From Bosea sp. OAE506 (lineage in GTDB: Bacteria > Pseudomonadota > Alphaproteobacteria > Rhizobiales > Beijerinckiaceae): DNA of 64,000 bases. The number at the start of each line of letters is the position of its first letter. Within the stretch, counting starts at the first letter, position 1. The notes beneath the pieces are model-generated. The model searched no databases, was not told where the DNA came from, and was given only the letters and a program-made list of their open reading frames with translations. The DNA is taken from NCBI RefSeq assembly GCF_040546595.1, contig NZ_JBEPOB010000001.1:2419001-2483000 (forward strand), in the 5' to 3' direction. Made by a program: the position numbers and the translations under genes. Positions 21,024-29,571 of the stretch are shown in pieces.

Positions 21024-22277
21024 ATGTTGTTGCTACCGCGTTTGCTGAAGAATTTCGTCAGGATGGGGCGCCTGACGGTGATCACGCCGGATGGACGAAA
21101 CCATGTCTTCGGCCCGGGACCGGGCGAGATCCGCTTCGCCGGGGTGGTCAAGACGGCGCCTGCGGTGACGGTGCGCTTCCATGACGACCGGATCGAGCGC
21201 GAGCTCTTCCTCAATCCGGAGCTCGCTCTGGCCGAAGGCTATATGGATGGGCGGATCGACTTCGAGGAAGGCACGATCCACGACCTGCTGACGCTGTTCT
21301 GGTTGCAGCGGAAGGAGCTGCGCAAGCACCCGATCCAGAAGCTGATCCGCTCGGTGCGCTTCAAGATCCGGCGGTTCCGGATGCACAACCCGCTCGGCGT
21401 CGCCGGCAAGAAGGTCAAGCACCACTACGACATCCCGACCGATTTCTACCGGCTCTGGCTCGACGAGACGATGACCTATTCCTGCGCCTACTGGCACTCG
21501 CCGGAGGTCGGATTGGAAAACGCGCAGCGGGCAAAGCTGCGCCACATCGCCGCCAAGCTGAAGATCGAGCCGGGGATGACGGTCCTCGATATCGGCTCGG
21601 GCTGGGGGGAACTGGCGATCTACCTGGCGAAGGCCTGCGGCGCGAAGGTGACGGGCCTCAACGTCTCGCCCGACCAGATGGCGGCCGCCCAGAAGCGCGC
21701 GGATGCCGCGGGGGTCGGCGACGCCGTGACCTTCGTCAACAAGGACTATCGCGAGCTGACGGGCAGCTTCGACCGCGTCGTCTCCGTCGGCATGATGGAG
21801 CATGTCGGCGTCGCGCATTATCTCGAATACTTCGAAAAGATCCGCGACCTGCTGACACCGGACGGGATCGCGCTGGTCCATTGCATCGGCCGCGTCGGCC
21901 CGCCGGGCTTCACCGGTCCGTTCTTCGACAAGTATATCTTCCCCGGCGGCTATGCGCCGGCGCTGTCGGAGGTGTTCGCGGCGGTGGAGCAGACCGGGCT
22001 CTGGCATTCCGACTGCGAGTTCTGGCGGCGGCACTACCACTGGACGCTTGAAGCGTGGCGCGAGCGCTTCATGGCGCAGCGGCCGCAGGTGGTCGCGATG
22101 ATGGGCGAGCGCTTCGCGCGAATGTGGGAGTTCTATCTCTGCGCCTGCTCGATCTCCTTCGACATCGGCGGCGACATGGTCTTCCAGCTCCTGCTCGGCC
22201 CGCACAAGAGCGCCGTGCCGGTGATCCGGGACTATATCCAGGACGACGAGAAGGCGCTGGCGGCGCGGGGGTTTTAG
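21024..22277 (+). CDS. cfa: Cyclopropane-fatty-acyl-phospholipid synthase family protein
   Basis: Transfers a methylene group from SAM to unsaturated acyl chains of membrane phospholipids. Of 417 aa, the N-terminal domain (to about 125) is lipid-interacting. It is followed by HHYDIPTDFYRLWLDETMTYSCAYW, the SAM site TVLDIGSGWGELAIYLAKACG, and the active-site region SVGMMEHVGVAHYLEYF, then HWTLEAWRERFMAQRP. The start could also be ATG 21063 (MGRLTVITPDG). The gene is followed by a structured repeat. It could alternatively be one of the Cfa-like enzymes making other modified fatty acids. Confidence 0.92.
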   Translation: MLLLPRLLKNFVRMGRLTVITPDGRNHVFGPGPGEIRFAGVVKTAPAVTVRFHDDRIERELFLNPELALAEGYMDGRIDFEEGTIHDLLTLFWLQRKELRKHPIQKLIRSVRFKIRRFRMHNPLGVAGKKVKHHYDIPTDFYRLWLDETMTYSCAYWHSPEVGLENAQRAKLRHIAAKLKIEPGMTVLDIGSGWGELAIYLAKACGAKVTGLNVSPDQMAAAQKRADAAGVGDAVTFVNKDYRELTGSFDRVVSVGMMEHVGVAHYLEYFEKIRDLLTPDGIALVHCIGRVGPPGFTGPFFDKYIFPGGYAPALSEVFAAVEQTGLWHSDCEFWRRHYHWTLEAWRERFMAQRPQVVAMMGERFARMWEFYLCACSISFDIGGDMVFQLLLGPHKSAVPVIRDYIQDDEKALAARGF

Positions 22278-22299
22278 GCTCTTTGGGGCCATCGTCTGG

Positions 22300-22421
22300 G
22301 CCCTCATCCTGAGGAGCGCTCCGCAGGAGCGCGTCTCGAAGGATGCTCCAGATGGTTCCGGAGCCTCCTGGAGCATCCTTCGAGACGCCATTCCTCAAGG
22401 AATGGCTCCTCAGGATGAGGG
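22300..22421. repeat. Cloverleaf-like intergenic repeat, copy 1
   Basis: A 122-bp element: an outer perfect 18-bp stem (22300-22317 with 22404-22421), an inner perfect 21-bp stem (22331-22351 with 22368-22388), and a side hairpin on each flank between them (GCTCC-gca-GGAGC, 22318-22330; CATTCC-tcaa-GGAATG, 22389-22404). The stem sequences are shared with the copy at 58728-58838, but the side hairpins differ in sequence. It fills most of the gap between cfa and the convergent GNAT gene. Confidence 0.85.
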
Positions 22422-22454
22422 CTGAGACCTACCCCGAGCAGGTGGCAACACAGC

Positions 22455-22976
22455 TCAGGCGTCGGCCGCAAAATCCAGCACGATCAGCGCCTCGTCGACG
22501 AAGACGCCGTCGACCCGCAGTGCCTTGTCCTCCCGCCCGTAATGCCGGAAGCCGAGGCTCTCATAGAGCCGCAGCGCCGACGCATTGGCGACGCCCACGG
22601 CGGCCTGCAGCAGCACGACATGGGCCCGCGCATGGTCGATGACGGCCGTGACCAGCGCACGGCCAAGGCCATGGCCGCGATGGGCCGGCGCGACATGAAC
22701 CCCGACGAGCAGACCCTTGTGGCGGGATTTCGCGGAGCGGTCCGGCACGATGAAGCCGGCGGTGCCAACGAGATCGTCTCCGGCAAAGGCGCCGAAGACG
22801 CAGTTCAGCGGGCCGCCATCGAGGCGCTTCGCCGTCATCTCGAGGCTGCGCGCCACCTCATCCTCATAGCTCGCACCGAAAGCCTCCGGATGATCGCGAA
22901 GGGCCTGGAGGCGCAGGGCGCGATAGGCGGCGGCGTCGGCTGCGGTGAGGGGGCGGATGGCGAGGCGCGCGGTCAT
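22455..22976 (-). CDS. GNAT-family N-acetyltransferase
   Basis: A 173-residue acetyltransferase. LAIRPLTAADAAAYRALRLQ is the usual N-terminus, LLVGVHVAPAHRGHGLGRALV carries the acetyl-CoA pyrophosphate loop RGHGLG, and ASALRLYESLGFRHYGRED is motif B. ATG 22976 matches the family start, and the longer frame upstream adds no homology. No substrate can be assigned. It is convergent with cfa across the structured repeat. Confidence 0.88.
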   Translation of the reverse strand: MTARLAIRPLTAADAAAYRALRLQALRDHPEAFGASYEDEVARSLEMTAKRLDGGPLNCVFGAFAGDDLVGTAGFIVPDRSAKSRHKGLLVGVHVAPAHRGHGLGRALVTAVIDHARAHVVLLQAAVGVANASALRLYESLGFRHYGREDKALRVDGVFVDEALIVLDFAADA

Positions 22977-23044
22977 GGTGCGCCAGACCATCATGCCCGT
23001 GTGTGCCGGGCAAGCCAGCATGCCTCCGTGCGGAGGATCCTTCC

Positions 23045-23944
23045 TCAGCGCTTCAGGTTGACGACCACCACACCGCCCAGCGCCATCAGACCGCCGATCA
23101 GGGCGAGTGGCGTTGGAACCTCGCCGAGCCAGAGGAAGCCGATCAGCGTCGCCATCGGCGGAACGCAGTACTGGAAGTTGGCGGCACGGCCGGCCGGCAG
23201 TCGCGACAGCGTCACGGCCCAGGTGGCGTAGCCGATCAGGCTCGGGACGACCGCCAGGTAGACCACCGACCAGAACGAGACGGCAGGGGCGGTGGCCGCC
23301 TGCGCGATCGCTCCCGGCAGGAAGGGCAGCAGGACGAGGCCGCCGATCGCCTGGTTCCAGGCCGCGACCGAAAGCGGCTCGTAGCGTGCAAAGAGCGGCT
23401 TCTGGACGACGGTGGTGACGGCGTTGCAGAGCGCGGCGCCGAGGATCAGCAGCACCGACAGCCCGATCTCGACATTAAGGCCCTTGCCGAGCGCGATCAG
23501 CCCGATGCCGGCGAAGGAGAGGGCGGTGCCCGTCCAGGCCAGCCGGCTGAAGCGCTCGCCCAGCAGCAGCATGGCCAGCAGCGCCGTCATGATCGGATTG
23601 GTGTTGATGATGAAGCTCGCCGGCCCCGCCGGCACGACCTGCTGTCCGATGTTGAGCAGCACGGCATAGGCCGCGATGAAGAAGACGCCGCCGCAGCCGA
23701 AGCGCCAGAGGTCGCCTCTGGCGGGCAGGGGCGCGCGTCGCACCGCAAGGAAGAGCGCCGCCGCGGCGCCGGCCAGGCCAAAGCGCAGCGCGGCCATCTC
23801 GGCCGGGCCGAAGCCCGCCAGCCCGGCCCTGATCGCGGGGAAGGACGAGGCCCAGGCGAGAATGGTGAAGGGCACCGTGAAGAGCAGGACCCCGTCGAGG
23901 CGAACGCCGCCATCACGGGGCAGCGGGTGGCTGGTGGTCGGCAT
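23045..23944 (-). CDS. EamA/DMT-family transporter
   Basis: Inner-membrane transporter of 299 aa with ten predicted helices in two EamA repeats. The first contains LAWASSFPAIRAGLAGFGPAEMAALRFG, the second AALCNAVTTVVQKPLFARYEPLSVAAWNQAIG. Such proteins export amino acids or other metabolites. ATG 23944 follows CCGGAGA; an alternative ATG at 23976 adds 11 residues. It is divergent from a LysR gene 81-87 bp away, which is the likely regulator. Confidence 0.9.
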   Translation of the reverse strand: MPTTSHPLPRDGGVRLDGVLLFTVPFTILAWASSFPAIRAGLAGFGPAEMAALRFGLAGAAAALFLAVRRAPLPARGDLWRFGCGGVFFIAAYAVLLNIGQQVVPAGPASFIINTNPIMTALLAMLLLGERFSRLAWTGTALSFAGIGLIALGKGLNVEIGLSVLLILGAALCNAVTTVVQKPLFARYEPLSVAAWNQAIGGLVLLPFLPGAIAQAATAPAVSFWSVVYLAVVPSLIGYATWAVTLSRLPAGRAANFQYCVPPMATLIGFLWLGEVPTPLALIGGLMALGGVVVVNLKR

Positions 23945-24025
23945 CGGGGTCTCCGGCTGGCGTGCGACCTTCTCCATAGAGACCCGCGGCCGATGATTGA
24001 CAAACCACCAAATCGCACATGAGCT

Positions 24026-24967
24026 GTGAGCATGGATCACAGCTCGACCCTGCCGCCGCTCGAATCCCTGCGGGCTTTCGAGGCGGCCGCCCGCACCGGC
24101 AGCTTCTCGGCCGCCGCGCTGGCGCTGAACCTGACCCATGGCGCGGTCAGCCGGCAGGTCGCCCGGCTGGAGCACTGGCTGGGCCTGCGGGTGTTCCTGC
24201 GCCAGGCGCGCGGCGTCGCGCTGACCCCCGAAGGGCAGCATCTGCTGACGCGCACGCAGGAAGCCTTCGCGCTGATCGCCGACACGTCGGACCGCTGGCG
24301 CGAACAGCGCGGCGCGGCCGTGGTCAGGCTGAGTGCGCCGCCCTCGATCTGTTCGCTCTGGCTGATGCCGCGGCTGGCGGCACTGGAAGGGCCGGCGCCG
24401 GGTCTACGCATCGTGCTGCAGGCGGAGCATCGCCGGATCGATTTCGAGGAGGAGGGGGTCGATCTCGGCATCCGCTGCGGCCGCGGCGGGGCTCCCGGCC
24501 GGATCTCTCTCAAGCTGTTCGAGGAGTGGTGCTTCCCGATCGCCTCGTCTGGGCTCGCCGCTTCGATCGCGACCGGCGAGGACGCGCAGCGCCTGCTGGC
24601 GCATCCGCTGATCCATGACTCCGACGCGGCCGGCTGGCGCGCCTGGTTTGCGGCCTGCGGCCTGGACTACCGGCCGAGGCCGCAGGACCGCCGCTTCGAC
24701 GACTACAACATCGTGCTCGACGCCGCCGCCCATGGCCTCGGCATCGCGCTGGCCCGCCCGCCCCTGGCGCAGGAGCAGCTCGCCGGAGGGCGGCTGCTGC
24801 CGGTGGATGCGCGGACAGTGCTCAACCCTGTCTCCTACTGGCTCGATCGGCCGACGGGAGCGCCGCGCCCGGCCGCCGCGACGCTGGCGCGCCGTATTGC
24901 AGCGGAAGCCGCGCTCGCCGGAGACGAAATCGACGGTTTCCTCGACGTGCAGGCGCGGTTGGGCTGA
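24026..24967 (+). CDS. LysR-family regulator (GcvA-like)
   Basis: A 313-residue regulator: HTH LPPLESLRAFEAAARTGSFS then ALNLTHGAVSRQVARLEHWLG (residues 9-65), and a substrate-binding domain with VRLSAPPSICSLWLMPRL and GVDLGIRCGRGG, as in the GcvA/AmpR branch. The start is GTG 24026 or ATG 24032, two codons apart. Divergent arrangement with the EamA transporter suggests it controls that exporter, in the manner of LysR/effector-exporter pairs. Confidence 0.9.
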   Translation: MSMDHSSTLPPLESLRAFEAAARTGSFSAAALALNLTHGAVSRQVARLEHWLGLRVFLRQARGVALTPEGQHLLTRTQEAFALIADTSDRWREQRGAAVVRLSAPPSICSLWLMPRLAALEGPAPGLRIVLQAEHRRIDFEEEGVDLGIRCGRGGAPGRISLKLFEEWCFPIASSGLAASIATGEDAQRLLAHPLIHDSDAAGWRAWFAACGLDYRPRPQDRRFDDYNIVLDAAAHGLGIALARPPLAQEQLAGGRLLPVDARTVLNPVSYWLDRPTGAPRPAAATLARRIAAEAALAGDEIDGFLDVQARLG

Positions 24968-24970
24968 GGC

Positions 24971-25399
24971 TCAGCCCCGGCTGTGGCGCGGGCGGGCGAT
25001 TTCGCCTGTGACCGAGGCGCGGCCCATCTCGAAGCTGTCGGCGATGCGGCGGGCGCGGATGATGAACTCATTGGCGACGTCCGGCTCACCGCAGATTTCC
25101 GCCGCCGTCTCCTCGAACAGGCTGAGCCAGCGGTCGAAATGCTGCGGCTCCAGCGGCAGGATCAGATGCGGGCGCATCGGCCGGCCGTGATAGCGCCCGG
25201 TGCGCAGCATCACCGAGCTCCAGAAATCGGCGATGTTGGCGATGTGCTCGTCCCAGTCCGCGACGGCGCCCATGAAGATCGGGCCGATCACCGCGTCTTC
25301 GCGGGCCTTTGCGTAGAAGCGCGCGACCAGTGTCGCGATCATCGCCTCGGTGATGGCGGGGTGGGCGGCGCCGGGCCGGGTGAGGGGATTGTCGGTCAT
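24971..25399 (-). CDS. Group III truncated hemoglobin
   Basis: A 142-residue heme protein. Group III signatures are visible: LVARFYAKAREDAVIGPIF, the WDEHIANIADFWSSVMLRTG helix, GRPMRPHLILPLEPQHFDRW with the proximal His in QHF, and LFEETAAE. Related proteins handle oxygen, NO or peroxide in low-oxygen growth. The gene ends 3 bp from the convergent LysR stop. No partner reductase is adjacent. Confidence 0.9.
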   Translation of the reverse strand: MTDNPLTRPGAAHPAITEAMIATLVARFYAKAREDAVIGPIFMGAVADWDEHIANIADFWSSVMLRTGRYHGRPMRPHLILPLEPQHFDRWLSLFEETAAEICGEPDVANEFIIRARRIADSFEMGRASVTGEIARPRHSRG

Positions 25400-25478
25400 G
25401 GGGGGCTCGCGGCTGATCGTCAGGCCGGGTGTCTATCGCGTCGGGCCGGCCCGCCCCTTGATCTGGATCGCGTCGCCG

Positions 25479-27101
25479 CTAGCTCCGCAGGCCCGGCGCT
25501 TCCTGGCCGGTGCGGGCGACGTATTCGGTGTAGCCGCCGCCATAGGCATGGACGCCGTCGGGCGTCAGTTCCAGCGTGCGGTTGGAGAGCGCGGCGAGGA
25601 AATGCCGGTCGTGGCTGACGAACAGCATCGTGCCCTCGTACTGCGCCAGCGCATTGATCAGCATTTCCTTGGTGGCGATGTCCAGATGGTTGGTGGGCTC
25701 GTCGAGGACGAGGAAATTCGGCGGGTCGTAGAGCATCAGCGCCATGACGAGGCGGGCCTTCTCGCCGCCGGAGAGCACGCGGCAACGCTTTTCGACATCG
25801 TCGCCCGAGAAGCCGAAGCAGCCGGCGAGCGCGCGCAGCGAACCCTGGCCGGCCTGGGGGAAGCGGTCCTCCAGCGACTGGAAGATGGTGCGGTCGCCGT
25901 CCAGCACCTCCATGGCGTGCTGGGCGAAATAGCCGAGCTTGATCGAGCCGCCGAGCGCGACGCTGCCGGAATCGGGCTCGGTCGAGCCGGTGACCAGCTT
26001 CAGCAACGTCGACTTGCCGGCGCCGTTGACCCCCATCACGCACCAGCGCTCCCTGCGGCGGATCTGGAAGTCGAGCGCCTCGTAGATGGTGCGGCTGCCA
26101 TAGCGCTTGTCGACGCCCTTGAGCGTGACGACGTCCTCGCCCGAGCGCGGGGCGGGCGGGAAATCGAAGGAGACGGTCTGGCGGCGCTTGGGCGGCTCGA
26201 CCTTCTCGATCTTATCGAGCTTCTTGACGCGGCTCTGGACCTGGGCGGCGTGGGAGGCGCGCGCCTTGAAGCGCTCGATGAAGGCGACCTCCTTGGCGAG
26301 CATGGCCTGCTGACGCTCGAACTGGGCCTGCTGCTGCTTCTCGGCGAGCGCGCGCTGCTGCTGGTAGAATTCGTAATCGCCGGAATAGGACGTCAGCGCG
26401 CCGGCATCGATCTCGACGATCTTGCCGACGATGCGGTTCATGAACTCGCGGTCGTGCGAGGTCATCAGCAGCGCGCCCTCATAGCCCTTGAGGAAGGATT
26501 CCAGCCAGATCAGGCTCTCGAGGTCGAGATGGTTGGAGGGCTCGTCGAGCAGCATCGCGTCGGGGCGCATCAAGAGGATGCGGGCGAGCGCGACGCGCAT
26601 CTTCCAGCCGCCCGAGAGCGCGCCGACATCGCCCTCCATCATCTCCTGGCTGAAGCCGAGGCCGTCGAGAACCTCGCGGGCGCGGCCGTCGAGCGCATAG
26701 CCGTCGAGCTCCTCGAAACGGCCCTGCACCTCGCCATAGCGGGCGATGATCTCGTCCATCTCGTCGGCACGGTCGGGGTCGCCCATCGCCGTCTCGAGCT
26801 CGCGCAGCTCCGCCGCCACGGCGCTGACGGGTCCGGCGCCCTCCATCACGGCGGCGACCGCGCTCATGCCCTGCATCTCGCCGACATCCTGGCTGAAATA
26901 GCCGATGGTGATGCCGCGATCGACCTGGACCATGCCCTCGTCGGGCTGCTCCTGGCCGGTGATCATCCGGAACAGGGTGGTCTTGCCGGCGCCGTTGGGG
27001 CCGACGAGGCCGACCTTCTCGCCCTTCAAGAGCGAGGCGGAGGCCTCGATGAAGACGATCTGCTGGCCGTTCTGCTTACCGATGTTTTCGAGACGGATCA
27101 T
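25479..27101 (-). CDS. ABC-F family ATPase (ribosome-associated type)
   Basis: A 540-residue soluble protein with two ABC domains and no membrane segment. Walker A motifs are GPNGAGKTTL (about 34-43) and GVNGAGKSTL; signatures are LSGGWKMRVALAR and LSGGEKARLVMAL; Walker B motifs are LLDEPSNHLDL and VLDEPTNHLDI. The interdomain linker (YQQQRALAEKQQQAQFERQQ) is the P-site tRNA-interaction motif of ABC-F proteins. YbiT/Uup-type is most likely. Its start overlaps the stop of the prephenate dehydrogenase gene by 4 bp (ATGA), so translation is coupled. Confidence 0.93.
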   Translation of the reverse strand: MIRLENIGKQNGQQIVFIEASASLLKGEKVGLVGPNGAGKTTLFRMITGQEQPDEGMVQVDRGITIGYFSQDVGEMQGMSAVAAVMEGAGPVSAVAAELRELETAMGDPDRADEMDEIIARYGEVQGRFEELDGYALDGRAREVLDGLGFSQEMMEGDVGALSGGWKMRVALARILLMRPDAMLLDEPSNHLDLESLIWLESFLKGYEGALLMTSHDREFMNRIVGKIVEIDAGALTSYSGDYEFYQQQRALAEKQQQAQFERQQAMLAKEVAFIERFKARASHAAQVQSRVKKLDKIEKVEPPKRRQTVSFDFPPAPRSGEDVVTLKGVDKRYGSRTIYEALDFQIRRRERWCVMGVNGAGKSTLLKLVTGSTEPDSGSVALGGSIKLGYFAQHAMEVLDGDRTIFQSLEDRFPQAGQGSLRALAGCFGFSGDDVEKRCRVLSGGEKARLVMALMLYDPPNFLVLDEPTNHLDIATKEMLINALAQYEGTMLFVSHDRHFLAALSNRTLELTPDGVHAYGGGYTEYVARTGQEAPGLRS

Positions 27102-27967
27102 GTTTTCGCGTGACGCTCAGGGATGATATTGCGCTGCAATAGGGCAGGACGGCCCGGTGCGGAAGAGCCGGGTTCCGGTTCCTCGCTGCAGGCGAGGGCC
27201 GGCGCGGGGTGATCGTGTCGCTCCAGCGCGTGGGTCAGTGCCTGCGCATGGGCGAAAAATCGCTCCCGCACGGCGCGCGCATGCGGATTGGCCCGCTCGA
27301 TCGCCAGGAAGACGCCGGGCGTGTCGTGGCGCACCATCTCGGTCGCCTGCATCAGCAGTTCGAAGCTGCGGGTGGTCATCCGGCGCGGCACGGGCTCCAT
27401 ACGGACGAGGATCTTGGCGACGAGATGGGTCAGGCCCTGGACCAGCGCCATGTCGCGGTCATGTGCGTCCGGCGTGGTCAGGATCACGTCGAGGGCAAAG
27501 ATCCGGCGCAGGAAGGCGGCGATGCGCCCGGTGCTGCGGCCGCGGATCGGGCAGAGCGCGATCTTCAAACCGGCCAGCCCGTCGCGCGCGCTCTGCGGGC
27601 CGAAGAGCGGATGCGTGCCGATGATCTCGACATGCTCCGGCAGTCCCTCCAGCAGCAGGCGGGCGGGCTCGATCTTCACCGAGCCGACATCGAGCACGAT
27701 GGTGCCGGCGCGCAGATGCGGGCGCAGGCTCGCGATCGCCTGCGCCATCGCGTCGACCGGGACGGCGAGCACGACGATGTCGCAGGCCGCCACGGCCGCG
27801 ACGTCGCCCGGCACGAGCCCCTTGCCCGCCGGGTCGGGCTGCGGCGGCCGTGAGGGATCGCAGACGACGAGGCGAAGATGCGGCTGGAGATGGCGCGCCA
27901 TCAGCTGCCCGAAGGCGCCGAAGCCGAGCAGGCCGAGAGAGGAGAAGGATTTGCGCTGGCGTGGCAT
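27098..27967 (-). CDS. Prephenate/arogenate dehydrogenase family protein
   Basis: NAD(P)-dependent oxidoreductase of tyrosine synthesis. The N-terminal Rossmann domain has LGLLGFGAFGQLMARHL and VVLAVPVDAM; the substrate region has IGTHPLFGPQSARDGLAG with the conserved His. The helical C-terminal domain follows (MALVQGLTHLVAKILVRMEP; FELLMQATEMV). The 289 aa include a C-terminal tail rich in Pro/Glu/His. No chorismate mutase or ACT domain is fused. Upstream lies a possible tyrosine leader peptide with alternative hairpins, which would suit control by tyrosine supply. Confidence 0.88.
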   Translation of the reverse strand: MPRQRKSFSSLGLLGFGAFGQLMARHLQPHLRLVVCDPSRPPQPDPAGKGLVPGDVAAVAACDIVVLAVPVDAMAQAIASLRPHLRAGTIVLDVGSVKIEPARLLLEGLPEHVEIIGTHPLFGPQSARDGLAGLKIALCPIRGRSTGRIAAFLRRIFALDVILTTPDAHDRDMALVQGLTHLVAKILVRMEPVPRRMTTRSFELLMQATEMVRHDTPGVFLAIERANPHARAVRERFFAHAQALTHALERHDHPAPALACSEEPEPGSSAPGRPALLQRNIIPERHAKT

Positions 27968-28014
27968 CGTTGGGTTCCCTGGAGGGGGGCCGCGATGCCG
28001 GGTGACTGCCTGAG

Positions 28015-28039
28015 TTCAACCGCCAGCGCGGCGGTTGAA
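28015..28039 (-). promoter_or_regulatory. Leader hairpin before prephenate dehydrogenase (attenuator 3:4-like)
   Basis: TTCAACCGCC (minus strand 28039-28030) and GGCGGTTGAA (28024-28015) form a perfect 10-bp stem with a 5-nt loop, 47 nt before the dehydrogenase ATG. The CCGCC in its 5' arm is also complementary to GGCGG immediately after the leader-peptide stop, giving a mutually exclusive pairing. No U-tract follows, so classical intrinsic termination is uncertain. Confidence 0.45.
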
Positions 28040-28059
28040 GCATAAGAATGCGACCCGCC

Positions 28060-28110
28060 TTATGAGGACGGGGCGTAATAGGTCCGGGCGAGGCAGGTCG
28101 CTGGGGTCAT
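28060..28110 (-). CDS. Putative 16-residue tyrosine leader peptide
   Basis: The frame reads MTPATCLARTYYAPSS and stops at TAA. Tandem Tyr codons (TAT TAC) are at positions 11-12, and the gene downstream makes tyrosine. The codons are followed directly by GCCCCG, which can pair with GGCGGG after the stop; that segment can instead pair with the 5' arm of the 28015-28039 hairpin. This is the 1:2 / 2:3 / 3:4 arrangement of a ribosome-stalling attenuator. A consensus -35 upstream would place transcription start at the A of its ATG, like the leaderless trpL of Sinorhizobium. Too short for homology support. Confidence 0.4.
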   Translation of the reverse strand: MTPATCLARTYYAPSS

Positions 28111-28116
28111 GAGCCG

Positions 28117-28145
28117 CTTCAAGCGCAGGCTGTCGGGGCTGTCAA
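28117..28145 (-). promoter_or_regulatory. Promoter for the leader peptide/prephenate dehydrogenase unit
   Basis: Minus strand: perfect -35 TTGACA (28145-28140), 17-bp spacer, and -10-like TTGAAG (28122-28117), followed by six bases and then the ATG at 28110. The -10 matches only 3 of 6 positions of the sigma-70 consensus, common in alphaproteobacteria. It overlaps the distal arm of the carA hairpin. Confidence 0.45.
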
Positions 28146-28175
28146 CCCGGACGCGGCGGAGTGCCGGTCCGGGTT
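28144..28175 (-). terminator. Hairpin after carA
   Basis: AACCCGGAC (28144-28152) and GTCCGGGTT (28167-28175) form a perfect 9-bp stem with a 14-nt loop, 36 bp past the carA stop. There is no strong T-run. It probably ends or protects the carA transcript and separates it from the prephenate dehydrogenase unit. Confidence 0.5.
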
Positions 28176-28210
28176 GATGGCGCAGGTTCAGGAGAGCAAC
28201 GACGGCCGTC

Positions 28211-29419
28211 TCAGGCCGCCGTCTTCGCCTTCTCGGCGTCCATCATCTCGACGAAGCGCTTGAACAGGTAGTGGCTGTCCTGCGGGCCGGGCGAGGCTTC
28301 CGGGTGGTGCTGGACGCTGAAGGCCGGACGGTCGGTGAGGGCAAAGCCGCTGTTGGAGCCGTCGAAGAGCGAGACATGGGTCTCGACTGCGTGCGCGGGC
28401 AGCGAGGCGGGATCGACCGCGAAGCCGTGGTTCATCGAGACGATCTCGACCTTGCCGGTCGTCTTGTCCTGCACCGGGTGGTTGGCGCCGTGATGGCCTT
28501 GCTTCATCTTCATCGTCTGGCCGCCGACGGCGAGCGCCAGCATCTGGTGGCCGAGGCAGATGCCGAAGGTCGGGACCTTCTTCTCCAGCAGTTCCCTGAT
28601 GACGGGGACGGCGTATTCGCCCGTCGCGGCCGGGTCGCCCGGGCCGTTGGAGAGGAAGATGCCGTCCGGCTGCAGCGCCAGGATCTCCTCCGCCGAGGCG
28701 GTCGAAGGCACGACGGTCACGTCGCAGCCGGCCTTGGAGAGCAGTCGCAGGATGTTGCGCTTCACGCCGTAATCGATCGCGACGACCTTGTGGGCGGCGC
28801 CGTCGCGCTTGCCGTAGCCGGCCGGCCACTGCCAGGGTGTTTCGTCCCATTCGTAGCGCTGGGCCGAGGTGACCATCGGCACGAGGTCGAGGCCGGCCAT
28901 ATCCGGCAGTTCGGCTGCCAGTTTCTGCAGGCGCGGAATGTCGAAGACGCCGTCGGGCGAGTGGGCCAGGATCGCGTTCGGCATGCCGTTGTCGCGGATC
29001 AGGGCGGTCAGCGCGCGGGTGTCGACGCCGCAGATGCCGACGATGTTGCGCGCCTTGAGCCAGGCGTCGAAATGGCGGCTGGCGCGCCAGTTCGAGGGCT
29101 CGGTGATGGTGGCGTGGAGCACGACGCCGCGCACGCCGGAGGCGGCAGCGGCGTTGACGGTCTCGGTGTCGTCGTCGTTGACGCCGACATTGCCGATATG
29201 GGGGAAAGTGAAGGTGACGATCTGGCCGGCATAGGACGGGTCGGTCAGGATCTCCTGATAGCCCGTCATCGCCGTGTTGAAGCAGACCTCGCCGGGCGCC
29301 TCGCCGGTGGCGCCGAGGCCGAAGCCCTCCAGCATCGTGCCGTCGGCGAGGACCAGCAAGGCGGTCGCGCGCGGTTCGCTCCAGCCGCCCGTGGCGGGGT
29401 TTCCTTCGTGTGCGGTCAT
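28211..29419 (-). CDS. carA: Carbamoyl-phosphate synthase small subunit
   Basis: Glutaminase subunit that hydrolyses glutamine and passes ammonia to CarB. The N-terminal CPSase domain has VCFNTAMTGYQEILTDPSYAGQ and TFTFPHIGNVGVNDDD. The C-terminal class I glutamine amidotransferase domain has nucleophile Cys in TFGICLGHQMLA and the His/Glu pair in HHPEASPGP. ATG 29419 gives 402 aa, the usual length. It is divergent from the yqeY-dnaG-rpoD group, an order conserved in Rhizobiales. Confidence 0.97.
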   Translation of the reverse strand: MTAHEGNPATGGWSEPRATALLVLADGTMLEGFGLGATGEAPGEVCFNTAMTGYQEILTDPSYAGQIVTFTFPHIGNVGVNDDDTETVNAAAASGVRGVVLHATITEPSNWRASRHFDAWLKARNIVGICGVDTRALTALIRDNGMPNAILAHSPDGVFDIPRLQKLAAELPDMAGLDLVPMVTSAQRYEWDETPWQWPAGYGKRDGAAHKVVAIDYGVKRNILRLLSKAGCDVTVVPSTASAEEILALQPDGIFLSNGPGDPAATGEYAVPVIRELLEKKVPTFGICLGHQMLALAVGGQTMKMKQGHHGANHPVQDKTTGKVEIVSMNHGFAVDPASLPAHAVETHVSLFDGSNSGFALTDRPAFSVQHHPEASPGPQDSHYLFKRFVEMMDAEKAKTAA

Positions 29420-29571
29420 GTCTATGTCTCGGTCCAGGCCGCGAGGGCGCGGCAATGCATGGGCGGCAGCGGTCTCGCTGGCCGTCGTCTGGAGCGCGAG
29501 CCTTAAAGACGCGCTCCCATGCCGTCAATCGACGCGGGCGCAGAGCCCGCTGAACAACGAGGAATACCCGC

